Assembly: GCA_023460535.1 (NCBI GenBank)
Contig: JAEWPV010000020.1
Coordinates: forward strand, 186,001-250,000
Length of the DNA stretch: 64,000 nucleotides
Source of the DNA: Bacillota bacterium
GTDB taxonomy: Bacteria > Bacillota > Clostridia > Oscillospirales > Ruminococcaceae
Direction: 5' to 3'
This document shows positions 1 through 10,300 of the stretch, in pieces. The notes under the pieces are model-generated. The model was not told the DNA's origin. It saw nothing but the letters and a program-made list of their open reading frames with translations, and did not search any database. Both the position numbers and the translations under genes were made by a program. Numbering within the stretch: the first letter of the stretch is position 1; each line of letters begins with the position of its first letter.

Positions 1-1
1 T

Positions 2-658
2 ACCTCTGGCGCCGGTCTGCATAAGCGTGGTTATCGTAAGGACGCCACAGAAGCGCCGATCAAAGAAACGCTTGCAGCAGGGATACTTGATATTGCGCGG
101 ATAAAAGGCTATTCGGTGGTTTACGATCCGTTTTGCGGCTCGGGTACTTTTTTGATCGAATCGGCACTGCGTGCCATGCGAATCGCGCCCGGTCTTTCGC
201 GCCGTTTTTCGGCTGAAAGCTGGGATTGCTTTGGTGAAAGCGTCTGGCGTCAAGAACGCGAGAATGCGGTTTCTCTGATAGACCGTACCGTGTCCTTTGA
301 GGCGCATGGCGCAGATATCTCCAAAGAAGCTGTCGAACTAACCATGAGCAATGCAAAAAAAGCGGGGGTTGCCGATCGAATCAAGGTGAAGGTTGCGGAT
401 GTTAAGGATTTTAATATTACTCATGAAAAGGCGACGGTGCTGTGCAATCCGCCTTATGGAGAACGTCTGCTTGATATTCAGCAGGCAGAACAGCTGTATA
501 CCCAGATGGGGAAGGTTTTCGAAAAACGCCCTGGGCTAAGCTACTATGTTATCTCACCTCATGAGGAGTTTGAACGTCTGTTTGGCAGAACGGCGGATAA
601 ACGCCGCAAGCTGTACAACGGCATGATTAAGTGCCAGTTGTATATGTATTTCAAATAA
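2..658 (+). CDS. Class I SAM-dependent RNA methyltransferase, RlmL type (5' truncated)
   Basis: C-terminal part of a THUMP-domain/RlmL-type methyltransferase that makes N2-methylguanosine in 23S rRNA. The reading frame is open from base 2, so the start and any THUMP domain lie left of the window. Visible are the family segment HKRGYR...APIKETLAAG, the SAM-binding stretch VYDPFCGSGTF and the catalytic NPPYGERL motif expected of an exocyclic-amine methyltransferase. The protein ends in MYFK just after the fold is complete. The substrate position (G2445-like) is inferred from the family. A possible GTG start at 116 would cut off conserved residues and is not the true start. Confidence 0.85.
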   Translation, partial: TSGAGLHKRGYRKDATEAPIKETLAAGILDIARIKGYSVVYDPFCGSGTFLIESALRAMRIAPGLSRRFSAESWDCFGESVWRQERENAVSLIDRTVSFEAHGADISKEAVELTMSNAKKAGVADRIKVKVADVKDFNITHEKATVLCNPPYGERLLDIQQAEQLYTQMGKVFEKRPGLSYYVISPHEEFERLFGRTADKRRKLYNGMIKCQLYMYFK

Positions 659-764
659 AATTTCATATCGATCCAACGCCGTTAACCGATTGGCGGAGGC
701 GTTTGATTGATTGCTGCTGGGTCATAATTCTTGGATATCCTAACACTGTTAAGAGGGTGCGACA

Positions 765-1373
765 TTGAAGATTGTGTTTAAAGGAAAGTTTGACAGCGTG
801 GACGACTTGCCAAAGGGCATCCTGCCTGCAAATGCGGTTAAGTTCCGGGAACCGGATTCGATGCTTGCGTTAAATCTAGCTGTCCTGCCGTATTTTGCAG
901 TTGCCGTTGTTCTTTTTCTGCTGGCATTACTTACAAAGAAACTGTTGTACTCACAGATTGGTGAGCTTAACGTGATTTCTTTATGGGGCATTTTGTTGTC
1001 CTTTGTTATGATTGTTCCGCATGAGTTGCTGCACGCCGTTGCGTTTCCCGAAAAAGCGGAAGTTGAGGTGTGGTATAGTCTCAAATTCATGGTTGCTTTT
1101 TGCGTATCTGTATATCCCACATCAAAGTCAAGGTTTGTATGGCTTTCTGTGTTACCGGCTATGGTTCTTGGCGTTATCCCGTTAATGCTATGGGCGGTAC
1201 TACCAATATCGGGAACGGAGTTTTCCAATGCCCTTCTTACTTATTCGGTCTTCTCTTTGCTGTACTGCTGTGGGGATTTTATGAACATAAAAAATGCGTT
1301 AACGCAGATGCCGAAGGGGTCCATTACTCAGCTTTCCGGAATGAATTCTTATTGGTATTACTCGAATGATTAA
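765..1373 (+). CDS. DUF3267 family membrane zinc metalloprotease-like protein
   Basis: 202-residue integral membrane protein. The HELLH motif at residues 86-90 is a zincin-type HExxH zinc site lying in a hydrophobic helix; further hydrophobic segments lie near residues 38-58, 72-90 and 120-165. This fits the DUF3267 group of putative intramembrane-like zincins. The start is TTG at 765, preceded by AAGAGGGTG, with no better ATG nearby. Substrate and role are unknown. It stands alone between the methyltransferase and the hprK promoter, about 105 bp after the former, where an imperfect AACGCC/GGCGTT dyad (675-703) is the only structure seen. Confidence 0.7.
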   Translation: MKIVFKGKFDSVDDLPKGILPANAVKFREPDSMLALNLAVLPYFAVAVVLFLLALLTKKLLYSQIGELNVISLWGILLSFVMIVPHELLHAVAFPEKAEVEVWYSLKFMVAFCVSVYPTSKSRFVWLSVLPAMVLGVIPLMLWAVLPISGTEFSNALLTYSVFSLLYCCGDFMNIKNALTQMPKGSITQLSGMNSYWYYSND

Positions 1374-1683
1374 CTCCAAAGCGCATGGGGTAGCCAAAAG
1401 TATATTCGGTATCGCGCGTTGTATTCACAAAAACAATTGAAACAAACGTACGGTTACGATATAATAAAGTCAGATTATTTGGCAAACCATGCAGTTAAGA
1501 AGCAAGCGATTTTGTTCCAAGTGCGCGAATCGATAATCTGCCGTAACCTGACCGACAACGGCTGCGGAGACTATTGTGAGGATAGGTATAAATCTGTATG
1601 TTGAACAATCAACAATAGGTTGCTCTCAAAAGCAAAAGAAAGTACCGAGCGAATGACTACTATAAATTATTGTCGGAGAAACG
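1374..1683 (+). other. 310-bp intergenic region: hprK promoter and long leader
   Basis: This stretch contains no convincing gene; a 61-codon open frame at 1419-1604 has no SD, no family resemblance and is crossed by the promoter. It holds a near-consensus promoter (1437-1465) followed by a leader of about 210 nt before the hprK GTG. An 8-bp complementary pair, CAGATTAT at 1471-1478 and ATAATCTG at 1533-1540, could close a loop of about 54 nt right at the 5' end of the transcript. No known riboswitch class was recognised. Confidence 0.6.
1437..1465 (+). promoter_or_regulatory. Sigma-A type promoter of the hprK operon
   Basis: TTGAAA at 1437-1442 and TATAAT at 1460-1465 are separated by exactly 17 bp. 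Transcription should start near 1472 and read into hprK and the genes after it. Inferred from consensus only. Confidence 0.75.
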
Positions 1684-2652
1684 GTGAACAACATGTCAAC
1701 GATGTTTACGGTTGCGCTTTCAAAACTGATTGATGAATTTAAGCTGGAGGAAATCTATCTGCCCATTGAGCCCACGCAGATCTTAATTTCCAGCAGTGAG
1801 GTCAATCGCCCTGGGCTGTATTTTTCCGGCTTTCACGAGTATTTTGACAACCAGAGAATTCAGATTCTCGGGTTAGCCGAGTTCGGGTATCTGTCTTCTA
1901 TTCCCGAGGAGCAACGCAAAGAGAGCTTAAACACCTTTTTTGCGGAAAAGCCAGCTGCCGTGATTATTGCTCGTGATCTTGAACTGTTTCCGGAGGTAGC
2001 AGATTACGCAAAAAAATACAGTGTTCCGGTGTTGCGCACACCCGATTCCACATCGTCATTTTTGTCGGGGCTTATCTCCAAGTTAAATGTGGAGCTTGCG
2101 CCGCGCATTACCCGACATGGTGTATTGGTTGAGGTTTACGGCGAAGGAATCCTGTTGTTGGGTGAAAGCGGTGTAGGAAAAAGCGAAACCGCTATAGAGC
2201 TTGTAAAGCGCGGTCACCGCCTAATAGCGGACGATGCGGTAGAGTTAAGACGCGTATCAAACAGAACACTGGTTGGTACGTCGCCCGAGAATATACGTCA
2301 TTTTCTTGAGCTGCGTGGCATCGGTATTATCAACGCGCGGCGCATCTTCGGTATGGGTTCGGTCAAGGTCACCGAAAAGGTGGACATGATTATCCAGCTG
2401 GAGCTTTGGGATCAAAACAAGGTCTATGACCGCATGGGTATGGACAATGAATATACCGAGATTCTGGGCATCAGCCTTCCTTCGCTTACTATTCCGGTTA
2501 AACCGGGACGCAATCTTGCGATTATTATTGAGGTTGCGGCCATGAACAATCGTCAAAAGAAGATGGGCTACAACGCTGCACGAGAGCTGCTTGACAAGTT
2601 GGGGATGATGCCTGCCGACACATCCACTACAAATGACTGGGATGCGTACTAG
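1684..2652 (+). CDS. hprK: HPr kinase/phosphorylase
   Basis: Bifunctional enzyme that phosphorylates and dephosphorylates Ser46 of the phosphocarrier HPr (or Crh) and thereby sets carbon catabolite repression. 322 residues, the usual length. The N-terminal domain is followed by the P-loop GESGVGKSE at residues 160-168 and the family signature around HFLELRGIGIINARRIFG. The GTG start at 1684 is chosen because GGAG (1675-1678) sits 5 nt upstream, while the in-frame ATG at 1693 would be 14 nt away. First gene after a strong promoter and a long leader; it shares the locus with a glucokinase and, further on, phosphofructokinase. Confidence 0.95.
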   Translation: MNNMSTMFTVALSKLIDEFKLEEIYLPIEPTQILISSSEVNRPGLYFSGFHEYFDNQRIQILGLAEFGYLSSIPEEQRKESLNTFFAEKPAAVIIARDLELFPEVADYAKKYSVPVLRTPDSTSSFLSGLISKLNVELAPRITRHGVLVEVYGEGILLLGESGVGKSETAIELVKRGHRLIADDAVELRRVSNRTLVGTSPENIRHFLELRGIGIINARRIFGMGSVKVTEKVDMIIQLELWDQNKVYDRMGMDNEYTEILGISLPSLTIPVKPGRNLAIIIEVAAMNNRQKKMGYNAARELLDKLGMMPADTSTTNDWDAY

Positions 2653-2712
2653 CAGTAAGCTTGGTTTACGATAGAATACCTTTTATTTAGGGCACTAGTG
2701 GAGGTCGAATCC

Positions 2713-3459
2713 TTGGACATCAGAAAGGCAAAATCGATTGCAGAAACCCATTGTCACACCGTGGCATCCAGCCATGCATACAGTACAATTCTTGAAAACT
2801 TAGCTTACGCAAAGAAAAACGGGATGTGTGCCGTAGCCATTACCGAACACTGCCCGCAGATGCCGGACGGACCGCATATTTGGTTTTTTGAAAACCTGTT
2901 GAACATTAACCGTGTCATTGATGATATGATTATGCTGCGCGGTGCGGAGGCGGACATTGTATCCTACGAGGGAGGACTTGATTTACCGCAAAGGGTTTTA
3001 GAACGGCTGGATTGGGTTATCGCTTCCTTCCATTTTCCGCTTGGAATAAATGTAAGTATTGACGAGTATACCAAGGCGTACATAGAGGTTGCAAAAAATA
3101 AAGATGTGCATGTTATCGGTCACTGCGGAACCGAGGCATACCGTTTTGATTACGAACGCGGCGTTAAGGCGTTTAAGGAATATAATAAAATTGTTGAGAT
3201 TAACGCGCACTCGTTTACCGTGCGAAAAGGTGCGGCGGTCAATTGTGTTGAGATTGCAAAGCTGTGTAAAAAATACGAGGTTCCGGTTGTTGTTAGCGCC
3301 GACGCTCATTTTGCACAGGAAATCGGCTGCGTAGCACCCTCGCTGGAGCTTCTGGCGGATATTGATTTTCCGGAGCATCTAATCCTTAACATCAACAAAG
3401 AACGTTTTTTTGAATCGCTCGAACGCTACTGTGGACTGAAAATGGATGAACTCAAGTAA
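2713..3459 (+). CDS. PHP-domain phosphatase, YcdX-like
   Basis: Member of the polymerase-and-histidinol-phosphatase (PHP) superfamily, a trinuclear-metal TIM barrel. Visible metal ligands are HCHTVAS near the N-terminus, ITEHCPQMP, the GHCGTEA stretch and the C-terminal SADAH. The pattern ETHCHTVASSHAYSTI resembles E. coli YcdX, a phosphatase of uncertain substrate. A TTG start at 2713 is preferred because GGAGG (2700-2704) lies 8 nt upstream; the frame could also begin at GTG 2698. It sits between hprK and the glucokinase, so a sugar-phosphate or histidinol-phosphate-like substrate is possible but not shown. Confidence 0.8.
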   Translation: MDIRKAKSIAETHCHTVASSHAYSTILENLAYAKKNGMCAVAITEHCPQMPDGPHIWFFENLLNINRVIDDMIMLRGAEADIVSYEGGLDLPQRVLERLDWVIASFHFPLGINVSIDEYTKAYIEVAKNKDVHVIGHCGTEAYRFDYERGVKAFKEYNKIVEINAHSFTVRKGAAVNCVEIAKLCKKYEVPVVVSADAHFAQEIGCVAPSLELLADIDFPEHLILNINKERFFESLERYCGLKMDELK

Positions 3460-3483
3460 CAACACAAAGAGGTGCTGACGGGT

Positions 3484-4443
3484 ATGAAGTATTATGCGGG
3501 TATTGACCTTGGCGGTACGAACATAGCGGTAGGTATAGTAGATGAAGCCTACCGGATAGTGGGTAAGGCAAAGATTAAAACCAATGCACCCCGTCCGGCG
3601 CAGGACATAGCGGACGACATGGATAAAGCGACAAGACAGGCCGTCGCGAATGCCGGACTTACACTTTCTCAGATTGAATGGGTGGGCATTGGTACGCCGG
3701 GAACGGTGAATCAAGACATCGGAGAGATTGAGTATACAAACAACCTTCAGTTTTATCATGTCCCCATGGTACGCATGATGAAAGAGCGGTTGGGACTTTC
3801 GGTGTATATGGAAAACGACGCAAACGCCGCAACCTATGGAGAAGCTTTGGCAGGTGCCGCAAAGGGCGTAAAGAATGTTATCGGCATTACCCTGGGTACC
3901 GGGGTGGGCGGTGGCATTATAATTGACGGAAAGATCTATTCCGGTTCTAATTTTGCCGGAGGTGAGCTGGGTCACACGGTAATTGTTTATGATGGCAGAC
4001 TGTGCACCTGTGGCCGAAAGGGCTGCTTTGAGGCGTACGCTTCTGCAACCGGACTGATTACCACAACACGTGAGTATTTAACTGCACACCCGGGCGACGG
4101 TATGTGGCTGTATTGCGACCACGACCTTGCAAGGGTAAATGGACGCACCGCATTTGACGCGATGCGCGCGGGTCTTGATAGTGGAAGGCAGGTTGTCACT
4201 CAATATCTGAACTATCTTGGCTGTGGGTTAGCCAATATGATTAACATATTCCAACCGGATATTCTGTTTCTTGGCGGCGGTATCTCCAAGGAGGGTGAAA
4301 CCATCCTTGAGCCATTGCGTGACTATATTAACAAAGAGATGTATACAAAGGACAGCCCGAAAAACGCAGAGATTGTAACGGCGCAGCTTGGAAACGACGC
4401 CGGCATCATCGGCGCTGCATTTTTGGGCAATCTTTACGCATAA
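3484..4443 (+). CDS. glcK: ROK family glucokinase
   Basis: ATP-dependent hexokinase of the ROK family that converts glucose to glucose 6-phosphate in the cytoplasm. 319 residues. The N-terminal phosphate-binding motif is GIDLGGTNIAVG, the glucose-binding segment includes MENDANAATYGEA, and the ROK zinc site is CTCGRKGCFEAYAS. The ATG at 3484 is taken as start because AAAGAGGTG lies 9 nt upstream; a GTG at 3472 is part of that SD. It follows the PHP gene by 24 nt and probably shares the hprK transcript, which fits coupling of glucose entry to HPr phosphorylation. Confidence 0.92.
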   Translation: MKYYAGIDLGGTNIAVGIVDEAYRIVGKAKIKTNAPRPAQDIADDMDKATRQAVANAGLTLSQIEWVGIGTPGTVNQDIGEIEYTNNLQFYHVPMVRMMKERLGLSVYMENDANAATYGEALAGAAKGVKNVIGITLGTGVGGGIIIDGKIYSGSNFAGGELGHTVIVYDGRLCTCGRKGCFEAYASATGLITTTREYLTAHPGDGMWLYCDHDLARVNGRTAFDAMRAGLDSGRQVVTQYLNYLGCGLANMINIFQPDILFLGGGISKEGETILEPLRDYINKEMYTKDSPKNAEIVTAQLGNDAGIIGAAFLGNLYA

Positions 4444-4547
4444 ACTGTTTTTAAGATGTTTGCATACCCATACCAAAACACGACAACACTTCCCTAAAAC
4501 GTGTTTTGCTTTAATTGAGATTATTACGGGCGGGGTTGATTACGAAG

Positions 4548-5462
4548 ATGCCGTGGAAGGAATCGCTCATAAAGTTATGCAACGAGCTAGGCTGTGAAGC
4601 CTTATTGGATGAACCTATGTCCCGCCATTCTTCCTTTGCCATAGGCGGTCCTGCGGATGTGTTTGTTAGCCCCAGCAGCGAACAGCAAATTGCTACATTG
4701 ATAGAATATCTGCGTACCGGTGGCATCGACTACTGTATTTTGGGCAAAGGCTCCAACATTTTGGTCTGTGATTGCGGCATCCGCGGTGTGGTTATCCACA
4801 TCGGAAAAAACCTTTCCGGCATTACGAGGGAAGGCAATGAGCTTATCTGCATGGCGGGAACTCCGTTGACCGAGCTATGTAAGTATGCCCTGAACGAAGG
4901 TCTTTCCGGATTAGAATTTGCCTATGGCATTCCTGGTAGTTCGGGAGGGGCCGCCTATATGAACGCAGGAGCCTATGACGGCGAGATGAAGGATGTACTG
5001 CTGAGCTGCCGGCACATCGACCAGAATGGAAATATCGGTATGTTTGAGGGGGAGCAGCTTGCCCTTTCTTATCGCAGCAGCGCCTATTCAAATGATGAAT
5101 ACTGTATCACAGCGCTTCGGTTGCGCCTAACCCCGGCGCCCAAAAGCCAAATTAAGCAGCGTATGCAAGAGCTTTGGGAGCGCCGTTGTACCAAACAGCC
5201 GCTAGAATTCCCCAGTGCGGGCAGCACCTTTAAGCGCCCTGCCAACGGCTATGCGTCTGCGCTGATTGAGCAGTGCGGTCTGAAGGGACGCAGTGTCGGC
5301 GGCGCGATGGTGAGTACCAAGCACTCCGGCTTTGTTATCAATACCGGCGGGGCAACCTGCGACGATGTGTTAGCCTTGATAAAAGTGATTAAAGATGAGG
5401 TTATGCAAAAGACAGGCATTGCCCTCGAGTGTGAGGTTCGTCTGTTCCGTTGCGAAAACTAG
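4548..5462 (+). CDS. murB: UDP-N-acetylenolpyruvoylglucosamine reductase
   Basis: FAD-dependent enzyme that reduces UDP-GlcNAc-enolpyruvate to UDP-MurNAc, the second committed step of peptidoglycan synthesis. 304 residues, type II-like length. Family signatures are MSRHSSFAIGGPAD, ILGKGSNILV, GIPGSSGGAAYMNAGAYDGE, the catalytic-serine region PSAGSTFKRP and the C-terminal VSTKHSGFVIN. The ATG at 4548 gives the standard N-terminus; TTG codons at 4515 and 4536 extend the frame without support. It lies 104 nt after glcK and 21 nt before rapZ, as in many Firmicutes. Confidence 0.95.
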   Translation: MPWKESLIKLCNELGCEALLDEPMSRHSSFAIGGPADVFVSPSSEQQIATLIEYLRTGGIDYCILGKGSNILVCDCGIRGVVIHIGKNLSGITREGNELICMAGTPLTELCKYALNEGLSGLEFAYGIPGSSGGAAYMNAGAYDGEMKDVLLSCRHIDQNGNIGMFEGEQLALSYRSSAYSNDEYCITALRLRLTPAPKSQIKQRMQELWERRCTKQPLEFPSAGSTFKRPANGYASALIEQCGLKGRSVGGAMVSTKHSGFVINTGGATCDDVLALIKVIKDEVMQKTGIALECEVRLFRCEN

Positions 5463-5483
5463 TGTAATAAATGGGTGAAGTGT

Positions 5484-6347
5484 ATGGAGCTTGTCATTAT
5501 CACCGGACTTTCGGGTGCCGGTAAAACAAGAGCAGCCAACGTGATGGAAGACATCGGCTTTTTTTGTGCCGATAATATGCCTCCTATCCTTATTCCGAAG
5601 TTTGCCGAGCTTTGTTCGCAATCTGACGGGAAGATCAGTAAAATCGCCATCGTCACCGACAGCCGCGGCGGCAATATGTTTAGTGGCTTAGTGGACAGCC
5701 TTAACGAGATGAAAAACAACGGCTACAACTACAAGGTTCTTTTTCTTGATTGCCGCGACGATGTTTTGATACGTCGTTTTAAAGAAACAAGGCGCAAGCA
5801 TCCGTTGGTGGACAACGAGAACGCGTCGGTAGAAAACGCGATAGCGGTGGAGCGAGTGATGCTCAAGCAGATTAAAAGCCGCGCAGACTACACGATTGAT
5901 ACATCAATCCTTTCTCCGGCACAGCTTAAGGAGCGTCTTTCCGCGCTGTTTTTGGATAATCTTTCGGCAGGTATTATGGTCAATTGCATGTCTTTTGGGT
6001 TTAAATACGGGCTGCCCAGTGATGCCGACCTGGTGTTTGATGTGCGTTGTTTGCCCAATCCCTTTTATTTTGACCATCTCAAGCCTCAATCGGGGCTTGA
6101 CTGCGATGTTTCGGATTTTGTTCTGAGTTTTGGGGAGTCGCGGGAGTTTTTGAGGCGCATTATCGATCTGCTTGAGTTTACGTTACCGTTGTATACCAAT
6201 GAGGGGAAGAGCCAGCTGGTGGTTGCCATTGGCTGCACGGGTGGCAAGCATCGCTCCGTAACCTTTGCGCAAAACGTTTGTGCTGCACTGGAGCAAAAAG
6301 GAGTTCGTGCAATTGCAAACCATCGCGACATCACAAAAGACCGTTGA
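5484..6347 (+). CDS. rapZ: RNase adapter RapZ (YvcJ) nucleotide-binding protein
   Basis: P-loop protein of the RapZ/YvcJ family. In E. coli it delivers small RNAs to RNase E; in Firmicutes it binds and hydrolyses ATP/GTP and affects competence and cell-envelope sugar metabolism. 287 residues from ATG 5484, with the Walker A stretch ITGLSGAGKT at residues 6-15, the Walker B-like VLFLDCRDD and the conserved C-terminal block AIGCTGGKHRSVT. A GTG at 5475 extends the frame by three codons. It is 31 nt ahead of whiA, its usual neighbour. Confidence 0.93.
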   Translation: MELVIITGLSGAGKTRAANVMEDIGFFCADNMPPILIPKFAELCSQSDGKISKIAIVTDSRGGNMFSGLVDSLNEMKNNGYNYKVLFLDCRDDVLIRRFKETRRKHPLVDNENASVENAIAVERVMLKQIKSRADYTIDTSILSPAQLKERLSALFLDNLSAGIMVNCMSFGFKYGLPSDADLVFDVRCLPNPFYFDHLKPQSGLDCDVSDFVLSFGESREFLRRIIDLLEFTLPLYTNEGKSQLVVAIGCTGGKHRSVTFAQNVCAALEQKGVRAIANHRDITKDR

Positions 6348-6378
6348 CTGCGTCCGGTTGCAATGGGAGAAATAGAGT

Positions 6379-7323
6379 ATGGTAGACCAAAACAGCTTTG
6401 GTTACAGGCTGAAAAATGAGCTTTCTGCTCCGGCAAGGCATAGTGCTTTACAGAAGAGGGCAATGCTGTACGGACTTGTTCTTTTTTCACGCTGCTTTAA
6501 TCTGGATACGCTTTTATCTCAAACCGAGTATGAGTGCGTTGCCGAACGCTTTAAGGCACTGTTAATGGAAATGTGCGGTATCGATGCTTCGTTACGCAGT
6601 CTTGGCGGGGGGAACCCGCTGTTTTTACTTTCTGCGGCAACGATGGAAGACAAGAACAAGCTGCTTGCCTACCTTTCGCACTCGGTTCATGAGGTTTCGG
6701 TTAAGGTAAACATGGCAAATATCGAAAGCGACGAAGAGCTGTGCGCCTTTGTGCGGGGTGCGTTTTTGGCGTGCGGATATGTCAGCGACCCGGGAAAGAC
6801 CTATCGCATTGAGTTTGTTGCACCCCGATACACCCTTAGCAAGAACCTTGCCTATATTCTGTCTCAGGCGGGCTTTCAGGCGAAGATGACGCAGCGCAAG
6901 GGCAGCTACGTACTGTATTTTCGCGAGAGTGCCGTAATTGAGGATCTCATCACCTATATGGGCGCAACACTCTCTACGCTGGAACTGATGGATGTTAAGG
7001 TACTTAAGGATTTGCGTAACAACATAAATCGTAAAACCAACTGCGAAACTGCTAATATTGAGAAGACGGTAACCGCCTCAACGCAGCAGGTTAAAGCAAT
7101 TCGTGCATTAAAACGATCAGGGAACTATGAGCTTCTGTCGGACGAGCTCAAAGAGATCGCCTCACTGCGTCTAAAATATCCCGAAAGCTCTCTGAGTGAA
7201 CTTGGGCAGATGGCTTCGCCGCCCTTAACGCGTTCCGGGGTGAGCCATCGCCTTCGAAAAATAAACGAGATAGCTGCCCGGATAAAGACGGCAAAAATGA
7301 AAAGAAGAGTGAAAAAGGTATAG
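6379..7323 (+). CDS. whiA: DNA-binding protein WhiA
   Basis: Conserved Gram-positive DNA-binding protein with an N-terminal fold related to LAGLIDADG homing endonucleases and a C-terminal helix-turn-helix (near PLTRSGVSHRLRKINEIA). In Streptomyces it activates sporulation septation genes; in Bacillus it affects chromosome segregation and division. 314 residues, the normal size, with GGGAGAA before the ATG. The homing-endonuclease catalytic acidic residues are not evident, as usual for WhiA. Cotranscription with rapZ is likely; dnaE follows after 39 nt. Confidence 0.93.
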   Translation: MVDQNSFGYRLKNELSAPARHSALQKRAMLYGLVLFSRCFNLDTLLSQTEYECVAERFKALLMEMCGIDASLRSLGGGNPLFLLSAATMEDKNKLLAYLSHSVHEVSVKVNMANIESDEELCAFVRGAFLACGYVSDPGKTYRIEFVAPRYTLSKNLAYILSQAGFQAKMTQRKGSYVLYFRESAVIEDLITYMGATLSTLELMDVKVLKDLRNNINRKTNCETANIEKTVTASTQQVKAIRALKRSGNYELLSDELKEIASLRLKYPESSLSELGQMASPPLTRSGVSHRLRKINEIAARIKTAKMKRRVKKV

Positions 7324-7362
7324 CCGTTGTGTTACTAGCAACGAAAAGGAGGCGTATTTGGA

Positions 7363-10300
7363 ATGAATGATTTTGTGCACCTGCATGTTCATAGCGAGTA
7401 CAGCCTGCTTGACGGGGCATGTCGCATTCCTAAATTGCTTACACGAGCGAAGGAACTGGGTCAAACCGCGGTAGCGATTACCGACCATGGCGTAATGTAC
7501 GGGGTAATCGATTTTTATAAACAGGCGCTAAAACAGGGCATAAAGCCGATTATCGGGTGCGAGGTGTACGTCGCGCCGCGCACACGGTTTGATAAGGTTC
7601 ACCAGCTTGACACCAGTCCATATCATCTGGTGCTGCTATGTAAAAATAATACGGGGTACAACAACCTGATTCAACTGGTTTCACGTGGCTTTACCGAAGG
7701 ATTCTATAACCGCCCGCGCGTTGATTTAGAGCTGCTGGAACAGTATCACGAAGGGCTAATCTGTCTTTCTGCTTGTTTGGCGGGGGAGATTCCGCGCAAG
7801 CTTTTAAATGACGGGTACGAAGCGGCTAAGAAAACAGCATTGCGCTATGCCGAGATATTTGGTTCGGATAACTACTTCTTAGAGCTGCAGGATCATGGGA
7901 TTCGTGAGCAAAAGGAGATTATTCCGCACCTCGTGCGACTGTCCGAGGAGACTGGTATTGCTCTGGTGGCGACCAACGACTCGCACTATTTAGAGCGAGA
8001 GGACTCCAAAATGCATCATGTGATGGTGTGCATCCAGACGGGTCACACGGTGGAAGATGAGGATACACTGGAGTTTGCCACCGACGAGTTCTACATAAAA
8101 AGCGCAGACGAAATGACCGAGCTGTTTTTCTTTGCGCCACAAGCAATAACAAATACCGTAAGCATTGCAGAGCGCTGCAACGTCTCGTTTGAGTTCGGTG
8201 TGACCAAGCTGCCCTTTTTTGTGGCGCCCGACGGCAAAGACAATCTCACCTATTTTAGGGAGAAATGCTATGAGGGCTTAGTGCGCCATTACGGCGATAA
8301 TCCGGAGGAAACGGTTGTAAAGCGGCTGGAATTTGAGCTGTCGGTAATCGGTAATATGGGGTATGTCGATTATTTTTTAATCGTACACGACTTTATCGAC
8401 TACGCTCGTAAAGCCGGCATACCGGTTGGACCGGGCAGGGGCTCGGGCGCGGGCAGCCTTGCCGCATATTGCATTGGGATTACCGGTATCGACCCGATGA
8501 AGTACAACCTGCTGTTTGAGCGCTTTTTAAACCCGGAGCGTATCAGCATGCCCGACTTTGATATCGATTTTTGCTATGAACGCCGCCAGCAGGTTATCGA
8601 TTATGTTGTCTCTAAGTACGGTGCCGACCATGTGGCGCAGATAATTACCTTTGGCACAATGGCGGCACGGGCAGCCATCCGTGATGTGGGACGTGCGCTT
8701 GCCGTACCCTATCAAACGGTTGATACGGTGGCAAAGCTTGTGCCCACCGAGCTGCATATGAGCATCGACAAGGCACTGTCGGTGGTAGCCGAGTTAAAGG
8801 GGCTGTACGAAACGGACGCAAGGATTAGGGATTTGCTCGACATGGCGCGCAAGGTAGAGGGTATGCCTCGTCATTCCTCAACCCATGCGGCGGGCGTCGT
8901 GATTACGCGCGACCCGGTCAGTGACTATGTGCCGTTGACTAAAAGCGATGACGCGATTATCACCCAGTTTCCCATGACCACGCTTGAGGAGCTCGGCTTG
9001 CTGAAGATGGATTTTCTCGGACTGCGAACGTTGACCGTCATTCATGACTGCGAGGAGATGATTCGCCGAGTAACGCCCGAGTTTAGCATGAGAAACATAC
9101 CCGAGGATGATCAACAGGTCTTTGTGATGCTTTCGCAGGGGTTGACCCAAGGCGTATTCCAATTTGAATCTGCGGGGATGCGCAGAGTTCTTACCGATCT
9201 AAAGCCAATTAGCTTAGAGGATTTAATAGCGGTTATCTCCCTGTACCGTCCGGGACCGATGGAGTCTATCCCCAAATACATTGCAAACCGTCATTCGCCC
9301 GATTTAGTTACTTATAAAACGCCGCTGCTTAAGCCTATTTTGGAGGTAACCTACGGCTGTATTGTGTATCAGGAGCAGGTAATGCAGATTTGCACACAAC
9401 TTGCGGGCTATTCGTACGGTAGGGCGGATTTAGTGCGCCGCGCCATGTCGAAAAAAAAGGCCGATGTTATGGAAAAAGAGCGCCGAAACTTCATTTTGGG
9501 CGCAAAAAAGGACGACGGAAGCGTGGAGTGCGTGGGCGCGGTTAACAACGGCGTGCCGGCTGACATTGCCAACGAAATCTTTGATGAGATGAGCAGCTTC
9601 GCCTCCTACGCGTTCAATAAATCTCACGCGGCAGCATATGCCTATGTGGCATACCAAACCGCATTCCTAAAGTGTCATTATCCTAAGGAATATATGGCGG
9701 CACTGTTAACGAGTGTGTTGGATAACACCTACAAGGTTGTGGAATATATTAACGAGTGCGCGCGCATCGGTATCGCTGTGCTTCCGCCCGATGTCAACCA
9801 AAGCGAAGAAGGCTTTACGGTTTCTGGCGACAGCATCCGGTTTGGCTTACTCGCGATTAAAAATTTGGGACGCGGCTTTATACGAGATTTAATTGATAAT
9901 CGTCGGCGGAAGGATTCCTATCAGTCGTTTTATAGTTTTTGCGAGAGATTGCAGGGTACCGACTTAAACCGCAGAGGGCTGGAAAGCCTGATAAAGGCAG
10001 GCGCCTTTGACAGCCTAGGCTACAAACGTCGCCAGCTGATGCAGCACTTTTCCAATATTCTTGAGGGCATTGCTTCCAGAGGGAAAAGCATGCTGGAGGG
10101 GCAGCTTGATTTATTTTCTTCCGGTACAGTAGACGAAAGCTACGAACCGCCGATTCCAGAAGAAACGGAATACCCGCTTGCGGACCTATTACGTTACGAG
10201 AAGGAAACAATTGGCTTGTTCATATCTGGCCATCCGCTGGGTGATTATAGAGATGCTTCCGATAAACTGCATGCCACACAGCTCGAGCAGATCATCGTCT

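Noticed and set aside
1419..1604. 61-codon open frame before hprK
   Set aside because: No SD, no family resemblance, and a near-consensus promoter (1437-1465) lies inside it.
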